A DNA stretch of 64,000 nucleotides. It comes from Candidatus Tisiphia endosymbiont of Nemotelus nigrinus (GTDB lineage: Bacteria > Pseudomonadota > Alphaproteobacteria > Rickettsiales > Rickettsiaceae). Positions 26,760 to 35,757 of the stretch are shown piece by piece. The notes under the pieces are model-generated. The model searched no databases. It was not told where the DNA came from and saw only the letters and a list, made by a program, of their open reading frames with translations. The stretch lies in contig NZ_OZ032151.1 in the NCBI RefSeq assembly GCF_964026475.1, positions 1 to 64,000 on the forward strand, read 5' to 3'. How positions within the stretch are numbered: position 1 is the first letter of the stretch; every line of letters begins with the position of its first letter. A program made the position numbers and the translations under genes.

Positions 26760-27544
26760 GTCAAATAATGGATAAAATTGTCTTTTGGTATAAAAATAAA
26801 TTATTAATATGATAACTATGTGTCATTTTAGTTAATATACCTATTATTATATGATTTTTTACTAATAGCTAACCCGATTAGTCTTTAGCCATAGTAAACT
26901 GAAGTCATTACGAGTAGCAACTTTGGTGGCTAACCAGAATAAGTTCTATATAATTCCTTTGTCATTGCGAGGAGCTGCTTTAGACACTGTTAACAAAGCT
27001 TATTTAATCGGTGAATAAAGTCTTTTTTGTTGCAAATTATAAGATTTTTTTGAAATAGGTATACTATTCCGGCAAAAATCTTATTAATTTTCGCTAAAAA
27101 ATCCATTAATTCATCAATCAAATAAGCTTTGTTAACAGTGTCTAGTAGCTACGAAGCAATCCAAAAAGTTATTAGAAATGGATTGCCACGACCACTCTCG
27201 TGGTCTCGCTAATAGACGGAGACTATCTAAAAAACTCTAACGGATTAGCTATAATTGTAAGGAGCTATCTTAATTAGGAAACTAACCAGGATATTGCATG
27301 AAGGTATCAATATTTATCTCTGAACCCCTTGTAATATAAGGAGTTTGGAAGAATTGCACAAAAATACAAATTGTATATTTAAAATTTTATATATTTTAGC
27401 CTGTAGCCCTCATGAGACAAGGGCTAGCACAATTGGTTCATTTCTATCATGCAATATCCGGGCTAATACTTCTATTTTTTGTCCATTATAGTTTTAAGAT
27501 GAGTCTCGTTTTGGACGAATAAATGATATAAAAAGATGTTTGAG
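26760..27544. other. Repeat-filled spacer between the small exported protein and proP
   Basis: Apart from the MITE at 26981-27144 there is a TAGCTAACCCGATTAG leader at about 26875 and a mirror ACGGATTAGCTATA near 27238, and GTCATTGCGAG-type halves on both sides of the MITE (26961-26980 and 27145-27215). From 27250 to 27540 no gene is visible; a short stem AGCCCT/AGGGCT at about 27404-27424 may help end proP transcription. The rest is AT-rich. Confidence 0.6.
26981..27144 (+). mobile_element. 164-bp MITE, copy 1, nested in a palindromic repeat
   Basis: The termini TAGACACTGTTAACAAAGCT and AGCTTTGTTAACAGTGTCTA are perfect inverted repeats. Removing the element together with one flanking TA gives GAGCTGCTTTAGTAGCTACG, which is the expected uninterrupted sequence of the GTCATTGCGAG repeat. 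This shows insertion at a TA that was duplicated, as for IS630/Tc1-mariner elements. There is no coding capacity. Two other full copies have the same length (47792 and 50500). Confidence 0.9.
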
Positions 27545-28915
27545 TTAAAAAGGCGAAACACCTGGCAAATTTCTGTGGGCAAGAGGATAACCGCCAAGCT
27601 CTTTTGCCAATTTGTCAAAATAAAATAACCCATAGGCAAAACCGATAATTACAGGAATCATAATAACCCATAATCCCCAATGACCAAAATGATCAGTAAA
27701 ATAGACAAAACCAAAAGAGGTGATGACAAACATCAAAGCCTTAGATATAGCAAATATAATGCTAACACAGGTAAAACGTTTAAACACCGGAAAGCTTTTA
27801 TAACAAATTGGAAGAGCTGTACCTAAACATACCTCCAATAAAACCATAACTAATTGCATCAAAAATAACTGATACGGAACATTAATGTGATTCAATAAAT
27901 ATGGACAAAATATGATGAAAATGGAACATATTGTAAGTATAATTTTCAAGGTAAATAATGGGTATACTTTGTAACTTAAATAACAATAAATTAATATGGT
28001 TAAGAACTCCATTATACAAATAATAAGATTATGTTGAATAACCTCGGCAGTGTTATACCCAAAGCTAGTTTTTAAAATATTACCACAATATATATAAATA
28101 AAGTAAAAACATACTGGTGAAGCACATTGTAATAAAAAGAAAGCTATTATTGTTTTTTTATCAACTTTTTCTTGCCATACGGGGTGATCTTTTAAGCCAG
28201 CTGTATCGGTATTAGTTTTTTCAAAAACTTTTTTTATTCGACGTTTGGCATCAGCAAATTCTGGGGTTTCCCGCAAGGTTGTTCTAGCTACAGACCCAAC
28301 CAATGCAATTGCTGCACCAAACCAAAATGCTAAACGCCAATTAAATCCATGTGAAGTGACAAGTGAGGCAATTCCTAAAGCTCCTATTTCTCCTAGGACG
28401 CCAAAAGCCCCTATCAATGCCACACTTACATATTGGGCTGGTGGCTTAATTGTTTCCGTTAAATAAAGATCTGCCCCTATCACCTCTCCCATAGAAGATA
28501 TACCTTGAGCAGCACGGCAGATGGTTACTATCCAAGTAGCGGTAACCCCTATTTGGGCATAAGTAGGCAAATTAGCCATCATAAGACATGAGGCAGCCAT
28601 AATAAAAGTTGTGATAATCACTGTTGATTTACGACCTATATTATCGCCCAACCAACCGAATATTAATGCCCCAATAGGTCGGAAAACAAAGGTAGCACAA
28701 AAAGCAAATGCCATCATTAATGAGGTTGTGTGAGGATCAGTTGGTTCAAAAAATAACTCATTAAGAAAAGCCGCCATATGGACATATAGCATTAAGTCAA
28801 AATATTCTAGGAATGTTCCTATTGATAGTAAGCCTAAAGCCTCCCTTTGTTCTTTAGTGAGATTAGTCTGACGATTAGGGCTGATCCTAGTATTTTCTTG
28901 AACAGCTTCACTCAT
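27545..28915 (-). CDS. proP: MFS transporter of the ProP (proline/betaine) type, paralogue 1
   Basis: The 456-residue protein has twelve predicted membrane helices and major-facilitator signatures: GWLGDNIGRKSTVII after helix 2 and the family stretch LSIGTFLEYFDLMLYVHM at helix 1. RETPEF follows helix 6, as in the metabolite:proton symporter group that includes ProP. Rickettsiae carry several ProP paralogues, and the true substrates are mostly not proven. It is about half identical by eye to the protein at 41746-43098, especially in the first 230 residues. No regulatory C-terminal coiled coil, as in E. coli ProP, is visible, so osmoregulation should not be assumed. Confidence 0.85.
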   Translation of the reverse strand: MSEAVQENTRISPNRQTNLTKEQREALGLLSIGTFLEYFDLMLYVHMAAFLNELFFEPTDPHTTSLMMAFAFCATFVFRPIGALIFGWLGDNIGRKSTVIITTFIMAASCLMMANLPTYAQIGVTATWIVTICRAAQGISSMGEVIGADLYLTETIKPPAQYVSVALIGAFGVLGEIGALGIASLVTSHGFNWRLAFWFGAAIALVGSVARTTLRETPEFADAKRRIKKVFEKTNTDTAGLKDHPVWQEKVDKKTIIAFFLLQCASPVCFYFIYIYCGNILKTSFGYNTAEVIQHNLIICIMEFLTILIYCYLSYKVYPLFTLKIILTICSIFIIFCPYLLNHINVPYQLFLMQLVMVLLEVCLGTALPICYKSFPVFKRFTCVSIIFAISKALMFVITSFGFVYFTDHFGHWGLWVIMIPVIIGFAYGLFYFDKLAKELGGYPLAHRNLPGVSPF

Positions 28916-28960
28916 GGTTGGCTCAATGATTATTTTTATTAAAAATAATTTTCAACACTC

Positions 28961-29079
28961 GTCATTGCAAGACCACATAAGTGGTTGTGGCAATCCCCAT
29001 TTACTGGATTGCTTCGGGGTTGACCTACGGTCTTCCTCGCAATGACGCCTAGGGGGCTTATGCCTTCTTGCAATGACGA
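28961..29079. repeat. Palindromic repeat with duplicated right arm
   Basis: GTCATTGCAAGACCACATAAG and GGCAATCC face GGATTGCTTCGGGGTTGACC and CCTCGCAATGAC at 29046. A second right end, GCTTATGCCTTCTTGCAATGAC, follows to 29079. The tandem right arms suggest two partly merged copies. It lies upstream of proP. Confidence 0.8.
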
Positions 29080-29199
29080 TTTTTTCTAAACTCCTACTAA
29101 CCAAAAACACATTAATGATGAGGTGGACTATCTCCACCTATCGCAACATCTAGTTCAAAAAGTTTAGTCGAAGTTGCTATAATTATGATTAAATATAAC

Positions 29200-29440
29200 C
29201 TAGATTAAATAGTCAACTAATTTTTTATTAACAAAAACAACATTCAATATTCTAATCGCATGGGATATGGTTTTGATGGCTAATAACTCCTTAATTTCAT
29301 GTGGTATTTTAGCAAGATATTTTTATATTAGCTTCGGGGAATATTACCGTGGTAATATTCTCTCTAGCTGCTGCTGATAGTTTCTCTTTTAAACCACTTA
29401 TCGGCAAAACCATGCCTTTTAAGGTTAGCTCTCCAGTCAT
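29200..29440 (-). pseudogene. lon: Remnant of the Lon protease C-terminal region
   Basis: Reading the minus strand from 29440 gives [20 protein letters not shown] and then [18 protein letters not shown], which closely follows the conserved end of the Lon peptidase domain (MTGEI.LRG.VLPIGGLKEK, with the catalytic Lys of the Ser-Lys dyad). A stop and frame change follow; in the next frame [20 protein letters not shown] and IRILNVVFVNKKLVDYLI continue to a stop at 29200-29202. Upstream of 29440 the frame decays at once. So about 80 residues of a lon gene remain here, broken. Whether an intact lon exists elsewhere cannot be told from this window. Confidence 0.8.
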
Positions 29441-29611
29441 TTATATTATTAATGACTATCGCTGCAATGCACCATTATAAGCCAATATAAATCATTATTT
29501 ACATTGACTTCAATATCTATTATATCATATTTTAACTATATAGTTGCTTTGTTAAGTGTCTAAACTAGCCCCTCACAATGACATCTGTGAATTTGTAGGA
29601 ATTAGAGTATA

Positions 29612-29968
29612 ATGAATATGTATGACAAGAATAACGTTTTCGCGAAAATTATTGGCAAAGAACTGCCAGCAGAAATAATATATGAAGATGAGAATTTAAT
29701 AGCATTTAATGATATAAATCCTGTAGCTCCGGTACATGTAATAGTTATACCGAAAAAGGAGTATGTTGATTATAGTGATTTTGTCCTTAAAGCTTCTGGA
29801 GATGAAGTTAGAGATTATTTTACTAAATTATCTCATATTGCGTCTCTAGTGGGTTTAGAGCAAGATGGTTATCGTTTAATTACCAATAAAGGCAAGAGAT
29901 CAGGACAAAGTGTGTATCATTTTCACTTCCACATTATTGGTGGAAGAACTATTTCTAAGTTGGTATAG
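29612..29968 (+). CDS. HIT family protein (HinT-like)
   Basis: The 118-residue protein has the histidine-triad motif YHFHFHIIGG near the C-terminus and the N-terminal FAKIIGKELPAEIIYEDENL and PVAPVHVIVIPKKEYVD segments of HinT-like purine-nucleoside phosphoramidases. These enzymes hydrolyse AMP-lysine or AMP-NH2 type substrates; the cellular role is housekeeping and uncertain. It is a single gene preceded by the lon remnant and followed by repeats. Confidence 0.92.
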   Translation: MNMYDKNNVFAKIIGKELPAEIIYEDENLIAFNDINPVAPVHVIVIPKKEYVDYSDFVLKASGDEVRDYFTKLSHIASLVGLEQDGYRLITNKGKRSGQSVYHFHFHIIGGRTISKLV

Positions 29969-30028
29969 GTTAACAGGTGTTATTGTAACTTGTCATTCCT
30001 GCGTAGTAAGCAGGAATCTAATTGGGGT

Positions 30029-30100
30029 GAAGTCATCCTGAATTTATTTCAGGATTGTGTTAAGAACATACAGTTCCTGAAACGAGTTCAGGATGACTTC
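30029..30100. repeat. Second copy of the GAGTCATCCTGAA palindrome
   Basis: The arms GAAGTCATCCTGAATTTATT and GAGTTCAGGATGACTTC are inverted, matching the unit at 12872-12945. Just before it (about 29992-30018) a short stem TCATTCCTGCG..AGCAGGAAT recalls the GCGTAGGCGGGAATC unit near 50270. The block fills the HIT-asd spacer. Confidence 0.85.
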
Positions 30101-30131
30101 CGTCGTTCATGTAAAACAATTATAAGTAAAT

Positions 30132-31157
30132 ATGACAAAAAAATATAATATCGCAGTGATTGGTGCAACAGGTAATGTCGGACGAGAAACTTTAGAGACT
30201 TTGTCTGAGAGAAATTTTCCAATTAATAATATCCACGCTATAGCTTCTAGTGAGTCTAATGGTAAGGAGGTTAGCTTTGGAGATGGTACTATAAAAATAT
30301 CTGACATAGATAGTGTAGATTTTAGTAAAATCGATATTGCTTTTTTCTCAGCTGGTTCAGAAATATCAAAGAAATATGTACCCAAGGTTGCAGAACAAGG
30401 TTGTATAGTTATTGATAAGTCGTCATTCTTCAGGCTTGATCCTAATGTTCCTTTGATAGTTCCAGAAGCTAATCTAGCCAGCCTAAAAGATTATACTATT
30501 AAAAATATTATAGCTAATCCAAATTGTTGTACTACTCCTATAGCTACTGCGTTAAAGCCTTTGGATAATGCCGTGAAGATTAAGAGAATGGTTATCTCAA
30601 CCTATCAGTCAGCTTCAGGGGCAGGCAAAAGAGGAATGGAAGAGCTTTATGAACAAACCAAGGCAAAATATGTTTTTAAGGACGTCGAGCCTAAAGTTTT
30701 TCCGCAACAAATAGCTTTTAATTTATTCCCACATATAGGTGATTTTAATAAAGATGGTTCTACTAGTGAAGAATCTAAGATTGCTTTGGAATTAGAAAAA
30801 ATTATAGGATCGCATGCTAAAGCTAGTATAACTTGTGTCAGAGTGCCGGTGTTTGTTGGGCATGCTATTTCAGTTAATGTTGAATTTAGTGGGGCAATAG
30901 ATGCTGAAGAAGTAAAAGAAATTCTTAAAGAATCAGATTCTATAGAGGTTAATTGTCATTCGGATGAAATATACTATGTTACTCCTAAGGATGTAGTAGG
31001 CACGGATATTGTTTATGTCTCGCGAATTAGACAGGATTATAGTCAGAAAAACACCATTAATTTATGGATTACAGTTGATAATTTACGTAAAGGAGCAGCT
31101 TTAAATGCTGTACATATTGCTGAAGAATTGATCAAGGGATATTTGCCGAATAAGTAA
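30132..31157 (+). CDS. asd: Aspartate-semialdehyde dehydrogenase
   Basis: Asd reduces aspartyl phosphate to aspartate semialdehyde, the branch point leading to diaminopimelate. The 341-residue protein has the NADP-binding start ([16 protein letters not shown]), the catalytic Cys132 in [26 protein letters not shown], and [16 protein letters not shown] with the active-site His. The length is normal. With dapD (4167) it supports a functioning DAP pathway for peptidoglycan. It is followed by 240 bases with no gene before rlmH. Confidence 0.96.
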   Translation: MTKKYNIAVIGATGNVGRETLETLSERNFPINNIHAIASSESNGKEVSFGDGTIKISDIDSVDFSKIDIAFFSAGSEISKKYVPKVAEQGCIVIDKSSFFRLDPNVPLIVPEANLASLKDYTIKNIIANPNCCTTPIATALKPLDNAVKIKRMVISTYQSASGAGKRGMEELYEQTKAKYVFKDVEPKVFPQQIAFNLFPHIGDFNKDGSTSEESKIALELEKIIGSHAKASITCVRVPVFVGHAISVNVEFSGAIDAEEVKEILKESDSIEVNCHSDEIYYVTPKDVVGTDIVYVSRIRQDYSQKNTINLWITVDNLRKGAALNAVHIAEELIKGYLPNK

Positions 31158-31396
31158 AACAAATTGTGGATAAGTTTGTGGGTAAATAAAAAATAACTAA
31201 TTTGGACAACCCGTGATAAGGTTAGTTTTATATCTTGTTGACAGCCGAATATGTTGCCATAATTGCCTAAAGTATAGATTAAAGCTCGGTAACATCTTAA
31301 TTAAAAATATGTAAAAAGTCAATATAATTTTATAACTTTTACTTAGTGCATAACTTTTATGGTGTATAATTAAATTAATTAATCAATAATAAAATA

Positions 31397-31849
31397 ATGA
31401 GACAAATACAAATAATTTCCGTTGGTAAACTTAATAATTATTATCAGCCAATTGCCAAAGATTATCAAAAATTGATAAAATATAATATAAAATCTACAGA
31501 GATTTGTTATTCAAAAAAATTACCAGCTGAACAAATTAAACAATTTGAAGGCAAATTAATTAATGAATTTTTAGAAGAAAAATCCTGTAAAATAGTGCTA
31601 AATATTATTGGTCAGAGTTATAATAGCCATGAATTTACAAAATTAATAGCAAATAATTTGCAATCAGGCAAAAATATACAATTTATTATTGGAGGTGTCT
31701 TCGGTTTAGATAAGTCTATTGTTGAACAAGCAAATATCAATCTTAGCCTTTCAAAAATGACTATGCCCCATCAAATGGCAAAAATAATATTATTAGAACA
31801 AATATATCGGACTCAAACCATAATAGAAAACCATCCATATCATAAATAG
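31397..31849 (+). CDS. rlmH: 23S rRNA pseudouridine-1915 N3-methyltransferase
   Basis: RlmH is a small SPOUT methyltransferase acting on helix 69 of 23S rRNA in the assembled ribosome. The 150-residue protein has the SAM-binding knot segment FIIGGVFGLDKSIVEQA and the C-terminal MTMPHQMAKIILLEQIYRTQTI, with the expected Tyr at the end (NHPYHK). Length is within the family (about 155). It precedes the LD-carboxypeptidase gene by nine bases. Confidence 0.95.
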   Translation: MRQIQIISVGKLNNYYQPIAKDYQKLIKYNIKSTEICYSKKLPAEQIKQFEGKLINEFLEEKSCKIVLNIIGQSYNSHEFTKLIANNLQSGKNIQFIIGGVFGLDKSIVEQANINLSLSKMTMPHQMAKIILLEQIYRTQTIIENHPYHK

Positions 31850-31858
31850 GACAATTCA

Positions 31859-33031
31859 ATGAAATTCAATAATTACCTCTTACGTATAGTTACCCCGAAT
31901 AGTATTACTCCATCATTGCGAAGAGCCACTTTAGTAGCGACAAAGCAATCCAGAAGAGTGATTAGCAGTAGGTTGCTTCGTATGCTTACGCATACTCGCA
32001 ATAACACCAGTTTGCTATGCACGTCCCACACCGTCTCAATTATTCGACTCCTAACAATTCGCACAATCTTCCTACCGGTTATTTTTATGTTATTGTCAGC
32101 CTTTTCTAGTTCAGATTTCAACAAGAATAATGCAGAATTTATTAGTTTATTGAAAGATACAAAAATTACTATTGTTGCTCCTGCCTCAGGAGGAAGCAAT
32201 GAATTATTATCTAATTTGAGAAATATTGCTTCATTAAAACTAAATATTCCAAATGATTGTTTTGCAGGAAAAAGTTTATTCCATTCTACTGATGACAAAA
32301 CAAGATTATTATGCTTGGAAAAAGCACTAACCGATCAATCAAATAACGTAATATGGACTCTTCGAGGGGGCTATGGTTCAGCAAAATTGATTCCTGAGTT
32401 ACAACGCTTAAATAAACCGATAAAAGAAAAGTTCTTTATCGGATTTAGTGATATGACAGCCTTACATATTTTCTTGTCGCAAGAATGGGGGTGGAAGCCA
32501 ATACATGGCAATGGTATCATTGAAATACTTAATCCAACTAAAGATCGTCAAAATTTCATAAAAATAGCCAAAATAATTTCTGGTAAAGAAACTCAAGCTA
32601 AAATTAAAGGATTATCAGCCCTCAACCTTGCGGCAAAATCTAGTAAAATCGTTACAGGCAATCTTACAGGCGGGAATCTAACCATTGTACAAACATCCAT
32701 AGGTACATCATGGCAGATAAAAACAGCTGATAAGATACTTTTTTTAGAAGATGTTTCTATAAAACCGTACCAGCTAGACCGTGCTTTACATCATTTAAAA
32801 CAAGCTGGGCTGTTAGATCGAATAAATGCTATAATATTTGGAACTTGTGGAAGTGATAATGAAGATATCATTGCTGCTCTCACTGATTTTGCTGCTACCT
32901 TAAAAATTCCAGTATTTAAGACTAACAGATTTGGGCACGAACGAGTTAATGATCCAATTATTTACAATACTAATACAAAAATTATTCTCACGGATAAGAA
33001 TCAGTTTGAATTAATAATGCAATGCCATTAA
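31859..33031 (+). CDS. ldcA: LD-carboxypeptidase (S66 family) with repeat-derived N-terminal insert
   Basis: S66 LD-carboxypeptidases trim the terminal D-Ala from murein tetrapeptides for recycling. The core starts near residue 100 (KITIVAPASGG) and has WTLRGGYGSAKLIPEL, IGFSDMTALHIFLSQ with the nucleophile Ser, GNLTGGNLTIVQTSIGT, FLEDVSIKPYQLDR, and the late His in NRFGHERVND. Residues 18-60 derive from a palindromic repeat inserted in frame at 31912-32005 (PSLRRATLVATKQSRR). A hydrophobic segment resembling a signal peptide (IFLPVIFMLLSAFSSS) follows it at about residues 71-86. The enzyme may be exported, unlike the cytoplasmic E. coli LdcA. The true start could lie after the insert, but I see no good ribosome site there. 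Confidence 0.85.
   Translation: MKFNNYLLRIVTPNSITPSLRRATLVATKQSRRVISSRLLRMLTHTRNNTSLLCTSHTVSIIRLLTIRTIFLPVIFMLLSAFSSSDFNKNNAEFISLLKDTKITIVAPASGGSNELLSNLRNIASLKLNIPNDCFAGKSLFHSTDDKTRLLCLEKALTDQSNNVIWTLRGGYGSAKLIPELQRLNKPIKEKFFIGFSDMTALHIFLSQEWGWKPIHGNGIIEILNPTKDRQNFIKIAKIISGKETQAKIKGLSALNLAAKSSKIVTGNLTGGNLTIVQTSIGTSWQIKTADKILFLEDVSIKPYQLDRALHHLKQAGLLDRINAIIFGTCGSDNEDIIAALTDFAATLKIPVFKTNRFGHERVNDPIIYNTNTKIILTDKNQFELIMQCH
31912..32005. repeat. GTCATTGCGAG-family repeat inside the LD-carboxypeptidase gene
   Basis: ATCATTGCGAAGAGCCACTT, then TAGTAGCGACAAAGCAATCC on the left and TTGCTTCGTATGCTTACGCA with TACTCGCAATAA on the right form the usual hairpin. It matches the intergenic copies base for base over most of its length and keeps the reading frame open. 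It lies in codons 18-49. Confidence 0.88.
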
Positions 33032-33405
33032 GTAACATCAACAGTTGTTCTGATGAATATGGACTGTTACTACACTCATGTGGTCTAGCAATGACACTTG
33101 TGTACCATAATATCCCTATAGTTTTTTGCTATTTTTACGATATAATAAAAAATGTAGGGTATGGAATCTAGTTATTAAATCAATTTGAAATACTTTGTGG
33201 TAATTTTAATAAGGGACTATATCTTATTATTAATATTTTCATTTAATATACTTTGCATATTGAAATTTTTTTGATACTATATAAAATATATGATATTAAA
33301 AATAAAGGAGGTCTTATATAAGGTAACATCCAAATCATTTAAGTAGATATTATAGATATACAATTAAGTAGTAACATAAAATTATCAACTATCTGGAGCA
33401 TAAAT
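33032..33405. other. Spacer with a repeat fragment
   Basis: At about 33055-33095 there is a right-hand fragment of the palindromic repeat (CTACACTCATGTGGTCTAGCAATGACAC). The rest is AT-rich with no frame. An AAAGGAGG followed by TCTTATATAAGG at about 33305-33325 looks like a ribosome site but no gene follows it; the gene at 33406 starts 80 bases later behind ATCTGGAGCATAAAT. Confidence 0.5.
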
Positions 33406-33846
33406 ATGAAGATTGCTAATTTTGAAATAGGTTCAACCATTATAATTGCCTTACTTGCTATAGCTTTTTTCATGAATGTCAACAAAATAGGTGGTGAAAT
33501 TACTTATCAACTATTAGTGATTTTTACAATTATTTTAATCATTATTGAAGTGGTGTTGATCGTAACTTTTATCAAGTGGCTGTATAGTATTAGGGCGATA
33601 TGTAGCAATCTCCAGAGCATTAGCCAAGGTTTCTATGATAATTTCAAAGATCAAGACAAAGTGACTCTATTACAGAAAGAATTAAGAGAGCTAGGTATCC
33701 TAATTAGCAAGAAAGAACAGTATGTTTTGCACACGACATTTCATGTAGAAGAAATAGAAAAGTATGTAAGAATATTACTTGATGAGCTTAAAGAAGTTAC
33801 TAGGTTTAGCAAAGACAAAGAACAAGGACAAGTAGGAATAAAATAA
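33406..33846 (+). CDS. Hypothetical two-helix membrane protein with coiled coil
   Basis: The 146-residue protein has two membrane helices (about residues 9-27, TIIIALLAIAFFMNV, and 36-63, LLVIFTIILIIIEVVLIVTF) and a charged cytoplasmic or periplasmic tail with coiled-coil character (KVTLLQKELRELGILISKKE, VEEIEKYVRILLDELKEVTR). I do not recognise a family. It has a ribosome site (CTGGAG) eight bases before the ATG and codon use like its neighbours, so it is likely a real gene. It is isolated between two repeat-bearing spacers. Confidence 0.65.
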   Translation: MKIANFEIGSTIIIALLAIAFFMNVNKIGGEITYQLLVIFTIILIIIEVVLIVTFIKWLYSIRAICSNLQSISQGFYDNFKDQDKVTLLQKELRELGILISKKEQYVLHTTFHVEEIEKYVRILLDELKEVTRFSKDKEQGQVGIK

Positions 33847-34022
33847 CAAACTTATAATTTAAATTTTGTTTATAGAGTTTGGGGTTCAATATATAACAAG
33901 ATAATTTTAAGGAATGCTTTAAACCTGATTGTTTCTGATTAAACAACTGAATTTGATATAACTTGTTATATTGAATTCAGCTTAATTATTAACATGTTGT
34001 AAAATTTTTCTTGCATCCTCAC

Positions 34023-34060
34023 TAGACACTTATATCATAATTTAAAGATATAAGTGTCTA
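34023..34060. repeat. 38-bp palindrome TAGACACTTATATC, copy 1
   Basis: The 14-bp arms TAGACACTTATATC and GATATAAGTGTCTA are perfect and enclose ATAATTTAAA. A second copy with a damaged left arm ends at 62320. The first nine bases match the tip of the 164-bp MITE except for the last base (TAGACACTT versus TAGACACTG), which hints at a common transposase. Confidence 0.85.
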
Positions 34061-34114
34061 GTAGAAGGATTTGTAACATTAAACTCAAATAAATTAGTAT
34101 AAGAAATTTGAATT

Positions 34115-35086
34115 TTAAAAATATTTCTCATAAAATTCAGTGATCTTTTCTTTAACCTTAACAGGATCAAGCATCATATTAATCGCACCTCTGAATTCCG
34201 CTGAATTTGCTAAACCACTACTATACCAACCTATATGTTTTCGGGCTAGTTGAACGCCGGTATCGTTTCCATAATATTCTAGCATGGCATCATAATGACT
34301 TATTATCACCTCTAGCTGTTCTGCCATGGAAGGGGAGGGGAGTTCTTCTCCTGTTTCAAGATAATGGGCTATTTGAGAAATAAACCATGGTCTACCATAT
34401 ACTCCCCGACCAACCATTATGCCATCAGCTCCTGATTTTTGTAAGCATTCCTTAGCTTTAGACAAGGAAGTAATATCTCCATTCGCAATGACTGGAATCT
34501 TTACCGCATCTTTAACCTGTCTTATAAACTCCCAATCTGCTTGACCAGAATAAAACTGGCATCTTGTTCTACCATGGATGGTGATCATTTGGATACCAGC
34601 ATCATAGGCTATTTTTGCCAAATTTGGTGCATTTTTAGTTTGTTCATCCCAGCCAGTACGCATTTTTAAAGTTACTGGGATTTTTACCGCTTTGACCGTA
34701 GTCTCTAAAATTTTTGCCGCTAATTTCTCATTTCGCATTAAAGCTGAACCAGAATAGCCATCTACTACTTTTTTAGCTGGGCAACCAAAGTTTAAATCAA
34801 CAATCTTGGCTCCCATATCCTCAATCGTTTTAGCTGATTTTGCTATTATATCAGGTTCACATCCAGCAATCTGTACACATGAACCAGTAGCGTCGTCTTG
34901 AATGATAGCACATCTTTGCAAAGATTGCATTGTTTCAATAATCATTGCCCTACTTGCTACCATTTCAGAGACTACCAAACCTGCACCAAATTTTCGTACT
35001 AATTTTCTAAATGGTAGGTCAGTGACCCCAGACATTGGAGCTAATATCACCGAATGAGGTAGTTGAATATTGCCTATTCTTATCAT
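34115..35086 (-). CDS. dusB: tRNA-dihydrouridine synthase DusB
   Basis: Dus enzymes are flavoproteins that reduce uridines in the tRNA D-loop. The 323-residue protein has the FMN-binding start LAPMSGVTDLPFRKLVRKFG, the NFGCPAKKVVDGYSGSALMR segment with the catalytic Cys, HGRTRCQFYSGQADWEF, VIANGDITS and GVMVGRG-type sequence (DGIMVGRGVYGRPW). These match the NifR3/DusB group. The length is normal. No fis or ntr gene is adjacent. It reads away from the hypothetical gene at 35446. Confidence 0.93.
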   Translation of the reverse strand: MIRIGNIQLPHSVILAPMSGVTDLPFRKLVRKFGAGLVVSEMVASRAMIIETMQSLQRCAIIQDDATGSCVQIAGCEPDIIAKSAKTIEDMGAKIVDLNFGCPAKKVVDGYSGSALMRNEKLAAKILETTVKAVKIPVTLKMRTGWDEQTKNAPNLAKIAYDAGIQMITIHGRTRCQFYSGQADWEFIRQVKDAVKIPVIANGDITSLSKAKECLQKSGADGIMVGRGVYGRPWFISQIAHYLETGEELPSPSMAEQLEVIISHYDAMLEYYGNDTGVQLARKHIGWYSSGLANSAEFRGAINMMLDPVKVKEKITEFYEKYF

Positions 35087-35445
35087 CGACTTATTTTAAT
35101 TACTTAAATCAGAGATTATAGCTGAATAAGAAACAATTTTGCTAGAAGATTATAAAGTTTATTGATTTTAATTTTTGGAGTTTTTGTAAACAAAAACCCC
35201 AATATTCATCACATTTTAATGCTATTATAGTTAACCCGTTAATGTTCTAGATACTCTTTACGTCATATATGGACGAAGTCCATTGATGGGTTTGGACGGA
35301 GTCCATGCCGTCATTGCGAGGAGCTGCTTAGTAGCGACGAAGCAATCCAAAAAATGACCAAAATGGATTGTTTAGTTTGGACTTTATGTTTTCTTTCGAT
35401 GACATTTAGGAGCTTATAATAATATTAAGAACTTATTCAGGTTAG
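35087..35445. other. Repeat-bearing spacer upstream of dusB
   Basis: No gene. At about 35175-35203 GGAGTTTTTGT/ACAAAAACCCC forms a short stem without a T-tract. From about 35240 to 35404 a composite repeat runs: GACGAAGTCCATTGATGGGT and GGACGGAGTCCATGCC, then GTCATTGCGAGGAGCTGC with GACGAAGCAATCCAA and a decayed right half (GGATTGTTTAGTTTGG). The TTGATGGGTTTGGACGGAGT module recurs near 40310-40370 and 59440-59480. Confidence 0.65.
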
Positions 35446-35757
35446 CTATGAGAAGTCTTCAAAGTGTACGGTGGTATCACCTAAAGTAATAATCGTTGAG
35501 TTTGGTAATTCACGCTCATAATGCTTATCATTATAGTCAAGTACTAAATGACCATCAGCTGTAAGAGAAAGAAGCTGGATAAAGAAATTATGTCCATTAA
35601 GAATTATACAGTGATTCCATGCCTCTAGGAGCATAGGTTTTTCAAAATGCAAATTAGTTATAGTAGATGATTTTGCTAATGGTGGTGTTTCTAATCTTTT
35701 TTCTGATCCTAATATTCTTGGTGTATCTGGTGTATCTGGTGTATTAGGGTGGAACAT
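35446..35757 (-). CDS. Hypothetical protein, 103 residues
   Basis: The protein has a short N-terminal repeat (TPDTPDTP, from a repeated GATACACCA unit) and then a compact segment of about 60 residues (CIILNGHNFFIQLLSLTADG, HLVLDYNDKHYERELPNS, TIITLGDTTVHFEDF) that looks like alternating beta strands. No signal peptide or membrane helix is visible. I do not recognise a family. The strand pattern and the ribosome site (TAGGTAAAAA before the ATG) suggest a real gene, but it could be a remnant of a larger one. Confidence 0.55.
   Translation of the reverse strand: MFHPNTPDTPDTPRILGSEKRLETPPLAKSSTITNLHFEKPMLLEAWNHCIILNGHNFFIQLLSLTADGHLVLDYNDKHYERELPNSTIITLGDTTVHFEDFS

Noticed and set aside
28952-29137. 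Minus-strand frame of 61 residues (RRHKPPRRHCEEDRR)
   Set aside because: It is the translation of a palindromic repeat in a spacer, with no ribosome site. Similar repeat-derived frames at 40044-40468 and 59344-59646 were rejected for the same reason.
33305-33330. AAAGGAGG site as a start for a small gene
   Set aside because: No reading frame longer than a few codons follows, and the nearest gene starts 80 bases later with its own ribosome site.
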